Shown here: in pieces, positions 1 to 10,199 of the stretch
Position numbering within the stretch: position 1 is the stretch's first letter
Layout: each line of letters begins with the position of its first letter
Assembly (NCBI GenBank): GCA_937927775.1
Contig: CALBEF010000101.1
Location: 1 to 43,409, forward strand
From: an uncultured Anaerolineae bacterium
Lineage (GTDB): Bacteria; Chloroflexota; Anaerolineae; J036; Brachytrichaceae
Direction of reading: 5' to 3'
Length of the DNA stretch: 43,409 nt
Program-made: the position numbers and the translations under genes
Notes under the pieces: model-generated
What the model saw: only the letters and a program-made list of their open reading frames with translations
What the model was told of the DNA's origin: nothing
The model's database searches: none

Positions 1-31
1 TACTGACGACTGACGACTTCCCGCCTGCCGC

Positions 32-1078
32 TCACCACGCCAGGTTGAAGTTGACGAACAAGCCCACCGCCAGGCCGGCCAGCAGCGGCAGCAGGATCAG
101 GTACACCACCACGCGCCGGCGAAAAACGCCCAGAAACATCAGCGAGCTTTTGATGTCCACCATCGGCCCGAAGACCAGGAAAGCCACGATGGCGCCGGCG
201 GTGAAGGTGTTGACGAACGACAGCGCCAGGAACGCATCGACGGTGCTGCACACCGACAACACAAACGCCAGCGCGCTCAACGCGAGCACCGACGTGAGCG
301 GGCCGGCGCCAATCGCCACCAGGGCCGACTGTGGCACGAACGTCTGCAACAGGGCCGCGAGCAGCGCGCCGGCGATCAGGTAGCGCCCCATGTCGAAAAA
401 CTCGTCGGCTGCGACGCCAAACGCGCGCTGCAACCTGCGCGCGAATGTCTCGACCTGAACCTCGCTCACCGGAATGAGATCAACGCCCCGTTCTGCGCCG
501 CCCCTGGCCAGCGGCGCCAGCGTCAGCGGGCGCAGCACCTTGATCACGTTTGGCTGCGCCAGAAACACCATGCCGACCCCCACCGCAATCAGCAAAGTGA
601 AGCCGATGCGCGACCAGAAGATCGGCCCGATCCCGAACGCGGCCCAGGTGCTGGCAATCACGATCGGGTTGAGCACCGGCCCGCCCAGCAGGAATGCGAC
701 GCCGGCCGAGATGGGGAATCCCTTCTGATACAGCCGGCGCACCACCGGCACCACCCCGCACTCGCAGACCGGAAAGATCATGCCCAGCAGCGCGCCCATC
801 ACCGTTGCCAGGATTTTGTTGCGCGGCACGAAGCGCGCGATGTCGTCCGCCGTCACGAAGACTGCGATCAGGCCGGAAACGATGACGCCCAGCAACAGAA
901 ACGGCGCCGCCTCGATGAAAATGCCCAGAAAGACGGTGACGTAGTTTTGCGCCAGGTCGGGCAGGGCAATCGCGGGCGCCATGCGCAGCGCCGGCAACAG
1001 ATTATCCAGAGCGATGGCGCCGAGCAGGATGACCAGCAGGGTCACTGTCAACGCAATCAGCCGGTTTCGATTCGTCAT
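32..1078 (-). CDS. ArsP/YraQ-type permease (DUF318)
   Basis: A 348-residue polytopic membrane protein of the ArsP_1/DUF318 permease family, whose characterised members export trivalent organoarsenicals; other members have no known substrate. About eight hydrophobic segments fall in two halves. The first half carries FPVCECGVVPV with Cys105 and Cys107, the conserved loop motif of the family, and the second half repeats the pattern around LSVCSTVDAF. The ATG at 1078 gives a normal N-terminal membrane segment. No ArsR-type regulator or thioredoxin-like partner lies beside it within the window, so an arsenic role is not supported by context. The family call is firm; the substrate is unknown. Confidence 0.85.
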   Translation of the reverse strand: MTNRNRLIALTVTLLVILLGAIALDNLLPALRMAPAIALPDLAQNYVTVFLGIFIEAAPFLLLGVIVSGLIAVFVTADDIARFVPRNKILATVMGALLGMIFPVCECGVVPVVRRLYQKGFPISAGVAFLLGGPVLNPIVIASTWAAFGIGPIFWSRIGFTLLIAVGVGMVFLAQPNVIKVLRPLTLAPLARGGAERGVDLIPVSEVQVETFARRLQRAFGVAADEFFDMGRYLIAGALLAALLQTFVPQSALVAIGAGPLTSVLALSALAFVLSVCSTVDAFLALSFVNTFTAGAIVAFLVFGPMVDIKSSLMFLGVFRRRVVVYLILLPLLAGLAVGLFVNFNLAW

Positions 1079-1123
1079 TGCGAGATCAATCGTACCCGAT
1101 TGTCCGTCTGGCCGGCGCGAAGC

Positions 1124-2473
1124 TCAGGCTTGCGCGACCGGCGCGCGCTCGACAATCGCCCGCATAGCGCCCCGGCTGCGCCGCCACAGCCAGCCCAGTT
1201 GCGCCGCGACGCTCAGGGTCGATGCGCCCAGGGCGACGTACAGCCCGGCGATCTGTCCCCAGGCCACTCCGGCGATGAGCATCCCGCTCATGCACAACAG
1301 GTAGATCAGCGTTGCCTCGGTGATCCCGCGTGTGCGCCGGCTGTGCACGATCGTCCCCTGAAACCAGCTCTGAAACGCGCTGATGGCCGGCAGGGGCAAC
1401 GCCAACCACAGCCCCGTGTGCGCCATGGCTGCCAGTTCGGGCGACAGGCCGGAGACCTGCTCGAACCACACCGACGAGAGCGGGGTCAACACCATGACCA
1501 GCAACAGGCCGGTGGTTGACGCAGCAAGGATTATCGCAAAGCGGCGCAGGACCGGCGCTGCGCCCGGCGTGTCCAGGGTGGCTACTACCACTTCGTTAAG
1601 GGCAATGCCCAGCGCCTGCACCATGAAAATCAGCCCCTGTACCACGGCATACACCGCCAGCGAGTTGAGGGGATCGGGCATCCGGCTGATTGCGGCGCTG
1701 CCCAGCGGCCGGATGATGAGATAGAGCATTGAGGTCATCGCCAGCGGCACGTAGAACGCCAGCATGGCCCGCACAGACAGCGCCGGCTGGACCGGCGGCG
1801 CCGGCCTGACTTCATAGCGCAACACCGGCTGCGCGCGCGCGTGCGCATACACCGCCTCAGCAATGATGCCGGCGATCACCGCGCCGGTTGCCACGACGAT
1901 GCCCGGCAGCGTGCCGGCCAGATAGCCTGTCGCCAGCACCGTGACCGTTGAGATGAGACGCAGGGTCGTGCCCAGGCCGATCGCGCGCGAATGGCCGAAC
2001 CGGATGAGCACGCCCTGATGAAAGCGCCGATAGGCAACGCCAAAAGTGAAGGGCGTCATGATCATCAGTCCCACGCGGGCCGGTTCGACCACCTCCGGGG
2101 GCGGTTGCATCAGCCCCACCACAACCAGATCGTAGAGCGGCGTGAATGCCACGGCGGCATGAACGAGCGTCAGCGCCCCGCTCAGCGCCAGCATGAAGCG
2201 GCGCAGCCGGGCAAACGAAGCCCAGTCCCGGCTCAACGCTGTCGAAGCCGCCAGCAGCATCAGGATTGGCGATTCGATGATCAGGGCCAGCGACATGACC
2301 ACGCCGCCGTATGCGGCGAGGTGTATTTCGGGGTCGGGGAGGCGGGCCACAATCGCGCTGAGCGCCGGCAGTTCGGCCGACATGAGCAGCCAACTGGCCG
2401 CCAACGGCCACCAGCGCTGCGCGACCTGGCTGAGCGAAAGCGGCTGCGACTGTTCAGAGGGTGGGGTAGACAT
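1124..2473 (-). CDS. MATE/ANKH-like multi-spanning membrane protein
   Basis: About 449 residues with roughly 12 hydrophobic segments in two similar halves, as in the MOP flippase superfamily (MATE exporters, ANKH). The segment around RRFHQGVLIRFGHSRAIG resembles the conserved loop after helix 4 in MATE/ANKH proteins. Substrate cannot be told from sequence. The reading frame extends upstream to an ATG at 2545, but those 24 extra residues are polar and rich in small residues; I prefer the ATG at 2473 (MSTPPSEQ), which leads into the first membrane helix. It follows the SH3b-protein gene on the same strand with a short gap, so the two may be co-transcribed. No clear Shine-Dalgarno is visible at either start. 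Confidence 0.65.
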   Translation of the reverse strand: MSTPPSEQSQPLSLSQVAQRWWPLAASWLLMSAELPALSAIVARLPDPEIHLAAYGGVVMSLALIIESPILMLLAASTALSRDWASFARLRRFMLALSGALTLVHAAVAFTPLYDLVVVGLMQPPPEVVEPARVGLMIMTPFTFGVAYRRFHQGVLIRFGHSRAIGLGTTLRLISTVTVLATGYLAGTLPGIVVATGAVIAGIIAEAVYAHARAQPVLRYEVRPAPPVQPALSVRAMLAFYVPLAMTSMLYLIIRPLGSAAISRMPDPLNSLAVYAVVQGLIFMVQALGIALNEVVVATLDTPGAAPVLRRFAIILAASTTGLLLVMVLTPLSSVWFEQVSGLSPELAAMAHTGLWLALPLPAISAFQSWFQGTIVHSRRTRGITEATLIYLLCMSGMLIAGVAWGQIAGLYVALGASTLSVAAQLGWLWRRSRGAMRAIVERAPVAQA

Positions 2474-2554
2474 GCGGGCCGGTTGTGCCACGTTCCAGAA
2501 AAGTGCGCAGGGCGAGGCGCCCGCCTCGCCCTGTTTTGCCTGCAAACGACTGCG

Positions 2555-3949
2555 TCATCGTGTCACGCCGGCTGCGCGGGCTGCCGCATTGGGCACAGTC
2601 AGGCTCGCGAAGATCCATGCCTTTGCGCCACCATAGCGGATCTGGTACCAGGCGCCATCGGCGCTCTTGCCGAGCACATCCACGACATCGCCCCGGTTCA
2701 GCCCGCCGATGATCCTGCCGGACAGGCTGGGCTGGTCGCGCACGTTCAGTTTGGCGGTGTTCACGGCAGTCCTGGGCGCATTGCCGGCCGGCATTTTTAT
2801 CACGGTCTCTGTCTGGCTGACCGGCTTCGAGACAGAGGGAGAGGGCGACGCAGCCGGAGGATTGTTTGCGACACTGACAGCATCGCTGTTGCGGGCAGCG
2901 GCGTTGGGCAAAGTCAGACTGGCAAAAATCCACGCTTTCGCGCCGGCATACTGGATTTGGTACCACGCGCCGTCGGCGCTCTTTCCCAGCACGTCCACGA
3001 CATCGCCCAGGTTCAGCTCGCCGATGATCTTCCCGTCCAGGCTGGGCTGGTCACGCACATTGAGCCGGGCGGCGTTGACGGCAGTCTTCGGCGCGGCGCC
3101 GGCCGGCGCTTCTACCACGGCGTTTGTCGCGGTTTGTGTCTGGCTGGCCGGCTTTGAGGAAGGCGGGAACGGCGCAGCCGGAATATCGCCCACCAGTCCG
3201 GCGTCGATGGCGCTGGGCACATAGCCGGCGCCCAGGCAAATGCCCTGCGCGCCGGCGGATGGCAACACCTCGAAGCAGCTATCGTCCACGTAGGCGTCGT
3301 TGTGTTGAACGGGAATGTCCGCTGTGGTCTGGATCAGCGCCAACGCCGTGCTGTTGAGCGCGACGGCATCGACCGAGATTTGCGCCCAGGCGTCATAGGG
3401 CTGCGCCCACGGCGAGCATTTCAGGTTGGGGTCGGTCATGTCGCGCGGCCCGCCATCCTGGTCGATGCACACGCGGATTTTCAGGTTGCCATCCTCAACC
3501 GACCTGGCCGGCTGGGTGGTCTGGTTGCTGGACCACAACTGCGCCCATGTGGTGAAGCGCAGCGGCGCGTTGACCGGCAGGTTCCTGATCTCCTGCATGA
3601 TGCCGGCCTGTTTGTTGAGCGCCCAGAAGTTGAACCAGCGATCCGACCCGCTGCCGCTGCGCACGCGCTCCGGGTACTCATGCGCGAAGACCGGACGAAA
3701 CTCCGGCGTGCGGTAATTCTGGTCGCGCGGGTCGGCGCCCGGCGGCGGCTCCTGCCAGAACGGCACCCAGCTCCAGGTGACGTTGATCTCGCCGCGCCCG
3801 GCGAAATAGACGCCGGGATGCTCGTGGCCGGGATTGCTCAGCAGGTTCATGCCCGGCCCCGGCGCGCCGGCTGCTGACACAGAGGCGGCCGGCAATACAA
3901 CGGCCATCAGGCTGACGATCATTACTGCGCGAAGGGCGCTGCGGTTCAT
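2555..3949 (-). CDS. Secreted protein with two C-terminal SH3b domains
   Basis: 464 residues. An N-terminal signal peptide (hydrophobic stretch, likely cleavage after SVSAAG) is followed by a region of about 240 residues that looks like a secreted beta-sandwich module, with Trp-rich stretches such as TWSWVPFWQ. Two bacterial SH3 domains follow, separated by Pro/Ser-rich linkers, each with LNVRDQPSL near its start and ADGAWYQI further on. SH3b domains usually bind cell-wall peptides or polysaccharides, so a cell-surface role is likely. The two SH3b units are near-identical at protein level and similar at DNA level (about 2575-2765 and 2893-3080), indicating recent internal duplication. No catalytic domain was recognised. 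Confidence 0.75.
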   Translation of the reverse strand: MNRSALRAVMIVSLMAVVLPAASVSAAGAPGPGMNLLSNPGHEHPGVYFAGRGEINVTWSWVPFWQEPPPGADPRDQNYRTPEFRPVFAHEYPERVRSGSGSDRWFNFWALNKQAGIMQEIRNLPVNAPLRFTTWAQLWSSNQTTQPARSVEDGNLKIRVCIDQDGGPRDMTDPNLKCSPWAQPYDAWAQISVDAVALNSTALALIQTTADIPVQHNDAYVDDSCFEVLPSAGAQGICLGAGYVPSAIDAGLVGDIPAAPFPPSSKPASQTQTATNAVVEAPAGAAPKTAVNAARLNVRDQPSLDGKIIGELNLGDVVDVLGKSADGAWYQIQYAGAKAWIFASLTLPNAAARNSDAVSVANNPPAASPSPSVSKPVSQTETVIKMPAGNAPRTAVNTAKLNVRDQPSLSGRIIGGLNRGDVVDVLGKSADGAWYQIRYGGAKAWIFASLTVPNAAARAAGVTR

Positions 3950-4095
3950 GGAGTCTCCCTGGCACGAAGCTGCGAGATTTATACCATAGCTGGCCTGCGC
4001 AACCTGTCAATCCGGCGGCGGCAGCGCGCCGGGTTGACGACGAAGCAGCATTGCGCTCGGCCTGGCGAATGCGCTGGCGGGCGTTGGTCGGCCTC

Positions 4096-4133
4096 GAAAA
4101 ACACAACGGAGGCGTTCTGGGCGCCTCCGTTGC
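4096..4133 (-). terminator. Rho-independent terminator of groESL
   Basis: Perfect 10-bp inverted repeat AACGGAGGCG (4105-4114) and CGCCTCCGTT (4122-4131) with a 7-nt loop, followed on the minus strand by a run of five T (A-run at 4097-4101). It lies about 25 nt past the groEL stop codon. Confidence 0.85.
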
Positions 4134-4156
4134 AAACACACACTCAAAGGTCTGGC

Positions 4157-5867
<1,711 letters not shown>

Positions 5868-5946
5868 ATTCATCAAGCGAAACAGGCCCTCGGCTTTGCG
5901 ACCTTCGGGAACCTTCGGAACTTGCAGAACCTCAATCAACCTTAGT

Positions 5947-6276
5947 CTATTCCACCACTGCCAGAATGTCGCTCTCCTTGAGGATGAGCAGTTTCTTGCC
6001 GTCGATCTTGACTTCGGTGCCGGCATACTTGGCGTACAGCACGTGATCGCCCACTTTGACTTCCATCGCCACGCGCTGGCCATCTTCATCCAGCCGGCCC
6101 GGACCGGACGCCAGCACCAGGCCCTTCTGCGGCTTTTCTTTTGCCGTCTCGGGCAGCACCAGCTTGCCGCCGGCAAATGTCTGCTCCTCTTCCTCAACCG
6201 GCTCGATAACCAGACGGTCCGCGAGGGGGCGCAGGTTGAGCTTCTTTTCTTCCATAACGTCAGCTTTCTTTGCCAT
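5947..6276 (-). CDS. groES: Co-chaperonin GroES (10 kDa)
   Basis: 109 residues. It caps the GroEL chamber as a heptamer. The family core is clear: [19 protein letters not shown], the mobile-loop region, [34 protein letters not shown] and [12 protein letters not shown] at the end. The frame is open to an ATG at 6294, but the GGAGGA at 6287-6292 is a good Shine-Dalgarno for the ATG at 6276 (MAKKADV), so that start is used. The N-terminal extension of about 18 residues before LNLRPL is longer than in E. coli GroES. First gene of the operon, preceded by a sigma-A-type promoter and a CIRCE-like operator. Confidence 0.95.
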   Translation of the reverse strand: MAKKADVMEEKKLNLRPLADRLVIEPVEEEEQTFAGGKLVLPETAKEKPQKGLVLASGPGRLDEDGQRVAMEVKVGDHVLYAKYAGTEVKIDGKKLLILKESDILAVVE

Positions 6277-6351
6277 GATGATTGATTCCTCCATTCACCA
6301 AATGGGTTGTTCTAGCAAAATATCGGCCAGCGCCAAACCGGGTGCCCCGTT

Positions 6352-6377
6352 TTAGCACTTGTCGATTTGAGTGCTAA
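6352..6377. promoter_or_regulatory. CIRCE-like HrcA operator of groESL
   Basis: Inverted repeat TTAGCACTT-N8-GAGTGCTAA. The consensus HrcA site is TTAGCACTC-N9-GAGTGCTAA, so this copy has one arm mismatch and a spacer one base short. It lies just downstream of the predicted transcription start, as expected for HrcA repression. Two further half-sites occur at 6393-6400 and 6427-6435. Confidence 0.85.
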
Positions 6378-6389
6378 CGACCGGTGCGA

Positions 6390-6419
6390 ATGTTAGCACA
6401 CGCCCATGAGGATTGTCAA
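6390..6419 (-). promoter_or_regulatory. groESL promoter
   Basis: Minus strand: -35 TTGACA (6414-6419, perfect), 18-nt spacer, -10 TAACAT (6390-6395). The predicted start is near 6383, immediately before the CIRCE-like site. A half-site overlaps the -10 box. Confidence 0.7.
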
Positions 6420-6453
6420 GGGGTTTTTAGCACTCTCTGTGCAGGTTTGCTAT

Positions 6454-6963
6454 TTAATCGCGGATCATGCCCCACGCCTGCATGATCTGCCACACCCCCG
6501 GCTGTTCGCGGAACCATCTGACGGGGAAGCTCAGTTCCACGATCGCGGCGGAGAAATGCATCCCGGCCCTGTCAGGAGGGATCAGATCGTACTGCCATGT
6601 GGCGTTTGCCTGGTAGAGCGCGGCATGGGCTGTGTCGGCCTCCACTTGCCAGTATTCCACCACGCGGAGGCCGGCGTAGCCCTGTCGCAATGCTTCGCGT
6701 TCAGTCTCTGGAAGGCCGCTGTGGATGATGTCGATGCACAAGGCCGGCGCCCCCTTGACAGCATCGCGGCCAACGATGCCCCGGCTGCTCTTTGGCACAA
6801 ACATCACGTCGGGCCACACATCCGACTCGCCGGCCCGGACCGTGGCGCCTTTGCCGATCACCGCGCCCAGGTCATAGGCGTCCACCACGACGCTCAACAT
6901 GCTGACGCACCATGCCTGTAACTTTGCCTGCAAAACAGAGGTCTGTGGAGAGAAGGTTGACAT
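6454..6963 (-). CDS. Uma2-like PD-(D/E)XK superfamily protein
   Basis: 169 residues matching the Uma2/DUF820 family, a restriction-endonuclease-like fold often expanded in Cyanobacteria and Chloroflexota and of unknown function. Visible: WPDVMFVPKSS (first catalytic Asp), PALCIDIIHSGLPETERE (second acidic position), and VVEYWQVE, the conserved tail of the core. By counting back from EYW, the usual catalytic Lys position is Leu with Arg next to it, so activity is doubtful. It lies between the cystathionine beta-synthase gene and groES on the same strand. No Shine-Dalgarno is seen before its ATG. A 33-bp palindrome lies about 20 nt upstream. Confidence 0.7.
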   Translation of the reverse strand: MSTFSPQTSVLQAKLQAWCVSMLSVVVDAYDLGAVIGKGATVRAGESDVWPDVMFVPKSSRGIVGRDAVKGAPALCIDIIHSGLPETEREALRQGYAGLRVVEYWQVEADTAHAALYQANATWQYDLIPPDRAGMHFSAAIVELSFPVRWFREQPGVWQIMQAWGMIRD

Positions 6964-6982
6964 GGGGGCGGCTTGGATTTGG

Positions 6983-7015
6983 AGATGTCGGACTTCTCCG
7001 AGAAGTCCGACATCT
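6983..7015. repeat. 33-bp dispersed palindrome, copy 1
   Basis: Perfect inverted repeat: arm AGATGTCGGACTTCTC, one central base, then its exact reverse complement. It begins 14 nt past the stop codon of the cystathionine beta-synthase gene. Related copies lie at 12016-12048 and 37529-37560. No T-run follows, so it is not a standard intrinsic terminator. Confidence 0.9.
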
Positions 7016-7029
7016 GGCGAGACATGCTC

Positions 7030-8427
7030 TCAGGCGGCGAGAAAGTCGATCACATCGATCATGGTGATGATGCCGGTCACGCGCCGGCTATCGTCCACCA
7101 GCACAGCCGCTTTCGACTTCTGCAGGATATCGCTCAGGGTGTTCAGCGGCGTCGCGTCGTCCACCACAGCCGCCTCGCGGATCAGCGGTTCGATCGTCGT
7201 CTGGTCAAAGGCCAGGTGCGAGTTTCCCAGCATATAGCTCAGGATGTCGCTTTCCATCACCATGCCCACCAGCCGATCGTCGTCATCCACCACCGGCTGT
7301 TGCGATATGTCGTGTTGCTTCATGCGCTGGATGACGGTCGCCAGCGACTCGCCCGGCCGGGCGGTCACCACTGTGCGCAGCCGGTGCGCCTGAATGAAGT
7401 CGGACACTGTGCCCTGCGACCAATCGGTGTTCAGGAAGCCGTTGTCGCGCATCCAGTTGTCGTCGAAGATTTTGCTGAGGTAGCGCGAGCCGCTGTCGGG
7501 CAGCAGCACCACGGCTGTCTGGCCGGCCTGCAACCCCAACTGCGGAATGGCCTTGAGCGCGCCGGCCACCGCCGCCCCGCACGAGCCGCCGCAGAACAGG
7601 CCCTCCTCGCGCACCAGCCGGCGCGTCATCAGAAATGACTCGCGGTCCGTCACCTGCGCCACCAGATCGCACACGCTCAGGTCGAGCGCGCCGGGAATGA
7701 AATCCTCGCCGATGCCTTCCAGCTTGTAGGTTTTCAACACGGGGTCATCGGGCACGCGGCCATTCTTCCAGGTGTCGTACAGCAGCGAGCCGGCGATGTC
7801 CACGCCCACCACTTTCAGGCCCGGCTTCTTCTCCTTCAGGTAGCGCCCGGCCCCTGTGATCGTGCCGCCGGTGCCCATGCCGCAAATAAAGGCGTCGATC
7901 CGGCCGCCGGTCTGCTCCCAGATTTCCGGGCCGGTGGTGGCATAGTGCGCCGCCGGGTTGGCCGGGTTGTGATACTGGTTGGCCAGGATCGCGTTGGGCG
8001 TTTCGCGCGCCAGCCGCTCGGCCACCTTGTAATACGAGCGCGGATCGTCTTTGTCCACGGCCGTCGGCGTGATCACCACTTTGGCGCCAAACGCGCGCAA
8101 CGTGCGGATTTTCTCGTCGGACATCTTGTCCGGCATGACGAAGATGCATTTGTAGCCCTTGTTGGCTGCCGCGATCGCCAGGCCGATGCCGGTGTTGCCG
8201 CTGGTCGCCTCCACAATCGTGCCGCCTGGTTTCAGCCGGCCGCTGCGCTCGGCATCCTCGATGATGGCGACGCCAATGCGATCCTTCACCGACCCGCCCG
8301 GATTCATAAATTCCAGTTTCGCCAGAACCGCCGGCGCAAGCCCGCGCGCCACTTTGTTCAGCCGCACCAGCGGTGTGCGCCCGATGGCTTCGAGCACCGA
8401 GTCGTGCACATTCAGATAGTCGCTCAT
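7030..8427 (-). CDS. cbs: Cystathionine beta-synthase (PLP fold plus CBS pair)
   Basis: 465 residues. A fold-type II PLP enzyme condensing serine and homocysteine to cystathionine, or acting as a cysteine synthase. The Schiff-base Lys lies in NPGGSVKDRIG, the substrate loop is EATSGNTGIG and the phosphate-binding loop is GMGTGGTITG. The YKVAERLARE region, GEDFIPG and FDDNWMRDNGF match the Mycobacterium Cbs type, which also lacks the haem domain. A C-terminal CBS-domain pair (about residues 340-465) could bind an adenosyl ligand. The ATG at 8427 is preferred; a GTG three codons upstream is possible. Next to an SsuABC importer and an Rrf2 regulator, it fits cysteine supply. Confidence 0.88.
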   Translation of the reverse strand: MSDYLNVHDSVLEAIGRTPLVRLNKVARGLAPAVLAKLEFMNPGGSVKDRIGVAIIEDAERSGRLKPGGTIVEATSGNTGIGLAIAAANKGYKCIFVMPDKMSDEKIRTLRAFGAKVVITPTAVDKDDPRSYYKVAERLARETPNAILANQYHNPANPAAHYATTGPEIWEQTGGRIDAFICGMGTGGTITGAGRYLKEKKPGLKVVGVDIAGSLLYDTWKNGRVPDDPVLKTYKLEGIGEDFIPGALDLSVCDLVAQVTDRESFLMTRRLVREEGLFCGGSCGAAVAGALKAIPQLGLQAGQTAVVLLPDSGSRYLSKIFDDNWMRDNGFLNTDWSQGTVSDFIQAHRLRTVVTARPGESLATVIQRMKQHDISQQPVVDDDDRLVGMVMESDILSYMLGNSHLAFDQTTIEPLIREAAVVDDATPLNTLSDILQKSKAAVLVDDSRRVTGIITMIDVIDFLAA

Positions 8428-8462
8428 GTGAACCACACAGGAACAATCGACAACACCCGCTT

Positions 8463-8478
8463 GATTGACGCGTCAATC
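8463..8478. promoter_or_regulatory. 16-bp perfect palindrome upstream of cbs
   Basis: GATTGACGCGTCAATC, a perfect palindrome 36 nt before the cbs start codon. A weak -10-like TAAGAT lies just upstream on the minus strand, so the palindrome would sit near the transcription start. Candidate repressor site; the regulator is unknown. Confidence 0.45.
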
Positions 8479-8520
8479 TTACCAGCCTCACCGCCCTCTT
8501 CTGCCCGCTCGTTCCCCGGC

Positions 8521-9348
8521 TCACATATTCAGCCCCCACCGCGCGCGCACGCGCCGCTCCAGCGGGGCGAACACCGTCTGGTCGATCGTCACGCCCACGA
8601 TGATGATCATCAACATCACAGCCATAACCTGCGCCGCGTCGTTCAGATCGCGTCCGGTCTGCAACAGGTTGCCCAGGCTGAGTGTGTAGAAGAGCAACTC
8701 GCCGGCCATCAGCGAGCGCCAGGCAAACGTCCAGCCCTGCTTCAGCCCGCTCAGAATGGCCGGCAGCGCCGCCGGCAACACCACCTCGGTGTACAGGGCC
8801 AGCCCGCGCGCGCCCAGCACGCGCGCCGCTTTGACGTACTGCGGCGGTGTGTTTTTCACCCCGGCCTCCACGCCCAGCGTGATCGAGAACAGCGCGCCCA
8901 TCACCACCACGAAGATAATCGCCCGCTCGCTCAGCCCCATCCACAGAATCGCCAGCGGCAACCAGCACACGCTCGGCAGCGCCTGCAAGCCCAGCACCAG
9001 CGAACCGAGTGTCTCGTTCAGCGCGCGCACCCGCCCGATCAACAGGCCCAGCGCGACGCCGATCGCCAGCGAGATGGCGTAGCCCACAGCGATGCGCTGC
9101 AAGCTGACCCAGGCCGCCGTGAGATACAGCCCTTTGCCGATGCCATTCGCCAGCGCGCCGATCACCACCGACGGCGCAGGAAATAGATACTCCGGCCAGA
9201 TGCCGGCCCGCGCGATCATCTCCCACGTCAGAAACAATCCGCCAAAGAAAATGATCCGCCGCGCCCAGGGCGCCCATTGCGCGCGCCCGATGGAAAGCCC
9301 CGACCATGCGCGCGCCGGAAGCGGCGCCTGTTGCATATTGGTTTCCAT
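8521..9348 (-). CDS. ABC transporter permease, SsuC/TauC type
   Basis: 275 residues with about six membrane helices. The EAA loop that docks with the ATPase is at GARGLALYTEVVLPAALP. It belongs to the family importing sulfonates, taurine, nitrate or related small anions. The ATG at 9348 is chosen because AGGAG precedes it by 7 nt; the frame is open further upstream into the ATPase gene. It is the third gene of an A-B-C operon (binding protein, ATPase, permease) on the minus strand. Beside cystathionine beta-synthase and a Cys-rich Rrf2 regulator, a sulfonate substrate is plausible but not proven. Confidence 0.87.
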   Translation of the reverse strand: METNMQQAPLPARAWSGLSIGRAQWAPWARRIIFFGGLFLTWEMIARAGIWPEYLFPAPSVVIGALANGIGKGLYLTAAWVSLQRIAVGYAISLAIGVALGLLIGRVRALNETLGSLVLGLQALPSVCWLPLAILWMGLSERAIIFVVVMGALFSITLGVEAGVKNTPPQYVKAARVLGARGLALYTEVVLPAALPAILSGLKQGWTFAWRSLMAGELLFYTLSLGNLLQTGRDLNDAAQVMAVMLMIIIVGVTIDQTVFAPLERRVRARWGLNM

Positions 9349-9367
9349 GCTCTGTCTCCTGAAGCGG

Positions 9368-10189
9368 TCAACCCGGCTCGCCGGGTCTGGCCGCTGAATG
9401 ATTCGAGTTCGCGCCGGCCTCGCGCAACACGGCCGTGATCCGCCGCGCCTGGTCCACCAGCGCGTGATCTTCCAGCGAGCGGGGGCGCGGCAGGTCGATG
9501 CGGAACTCGGCCACGATCCGCCCCGGCCTGGCCGCAAACACCAGCACCCGATCTCCCAGCGCCACAGCCTCGCGCACGTTGTGCGTCACGAACAGCACCG
9601 TCTTGCGAGTTGATTGCCAGATGGATTCCAGTTCGCGGTGCATCAGGTCGCGCGTCATCGCGTCGAGCGCGCCGAACGGCTCGTCCATCAACAGGATGGC
9701 CGGGTCGATGGCCAGCGCGCGGGCGATGGCAACGCGCTGCCGCATCCCGCCCGATAGCTCGTGCACGAAGCTGCGCTCGAAGCCGGTCAGGTGAACGGCG
9801 TCGATCCAGCGTTGGGCCGCGCCGGCCCGCTCGCGCTTCGGCAGGCCGGTCTGGCGCAGGCCGAACTCGACATTGGCGCGCACGTTCAGCCAGGGGAACA
9901 GCGCGCCGTCCTGAAACATGAGCACACGGTCGGCGCCCGGCCCAACTACCGGCCGGCCGTTGGCAAACACGTCGCCGGTTGTGGGCCTCTCCAGGCCGGC
10001 AATCAGGTTGAGCAAAGTCGATTTGCCGCAGCCGCTTGGCCCCAGCAGGCACACGAATTCGCCGGCTCGCACATCCAGACTCAAAGGTTGCAGCGCCTCG
10101 ACTGCGCCGTTCTGTCCGTTGAATGTTTTGCTCACGCCCTCCAGCCGCAGGATGGGCGCGTCAGTTTTCGTCATGACATCTGTCATCAT
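9368..10189 (-). CDS. ABC transporter ATP-binding protein, SsuB/TauB type
   Basis: 273 residues. Walker A GPSGCGKST, Q-loop around MFQDGALFPWL, signature LSGGMRQRVA, Walker B ILLMDEPFGALD and the H-loop in FVTHNVREA are all intact. It powers import with the neighbouring permease and binding protein. The ATG at 10189 follows GGAGG (10196-10200) with a 6-nt gap, and that Shine-Dalgarno touches the stop codon of the binding-protein gene, so the genes are tightly linked. The permease start lies 20 nt downstream. Residues after about 240 form a short variable tail. Confidence 0.92.
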   Translation of the reverse strand: MMTDVMTKTDAPILRLEGVSKTFNGQNGAVEALQPLSLDVRAGEFVCLLGPSGCGKSTLLNLIAGLERPTTGDVFANGRPVVGPGADRVLMFQDGALFPWLNVRANVEFGLRQTGLPKRERAGAAQRWIDAVHLTGFERSFVHELSGGMRQRVAIARALAIDPAILLMDEPFGALDAMTRDLMHRELESIWQSTRKTVLFVTHNVREAVALGDRVLVFAARPGRIVAEFRIDLPRPRSLEDHALVDQARRITAVLREAGANSNHSAARPGEPG

Positions 10190-10199
10190 GCGAGTCCTC

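Noticed and set aside
7745-9307. 520-residue open frame on the minus strand
   Set aside because: It overlaps cbs and the ssuC-type permease in another frame; both real genes have clear motifs.
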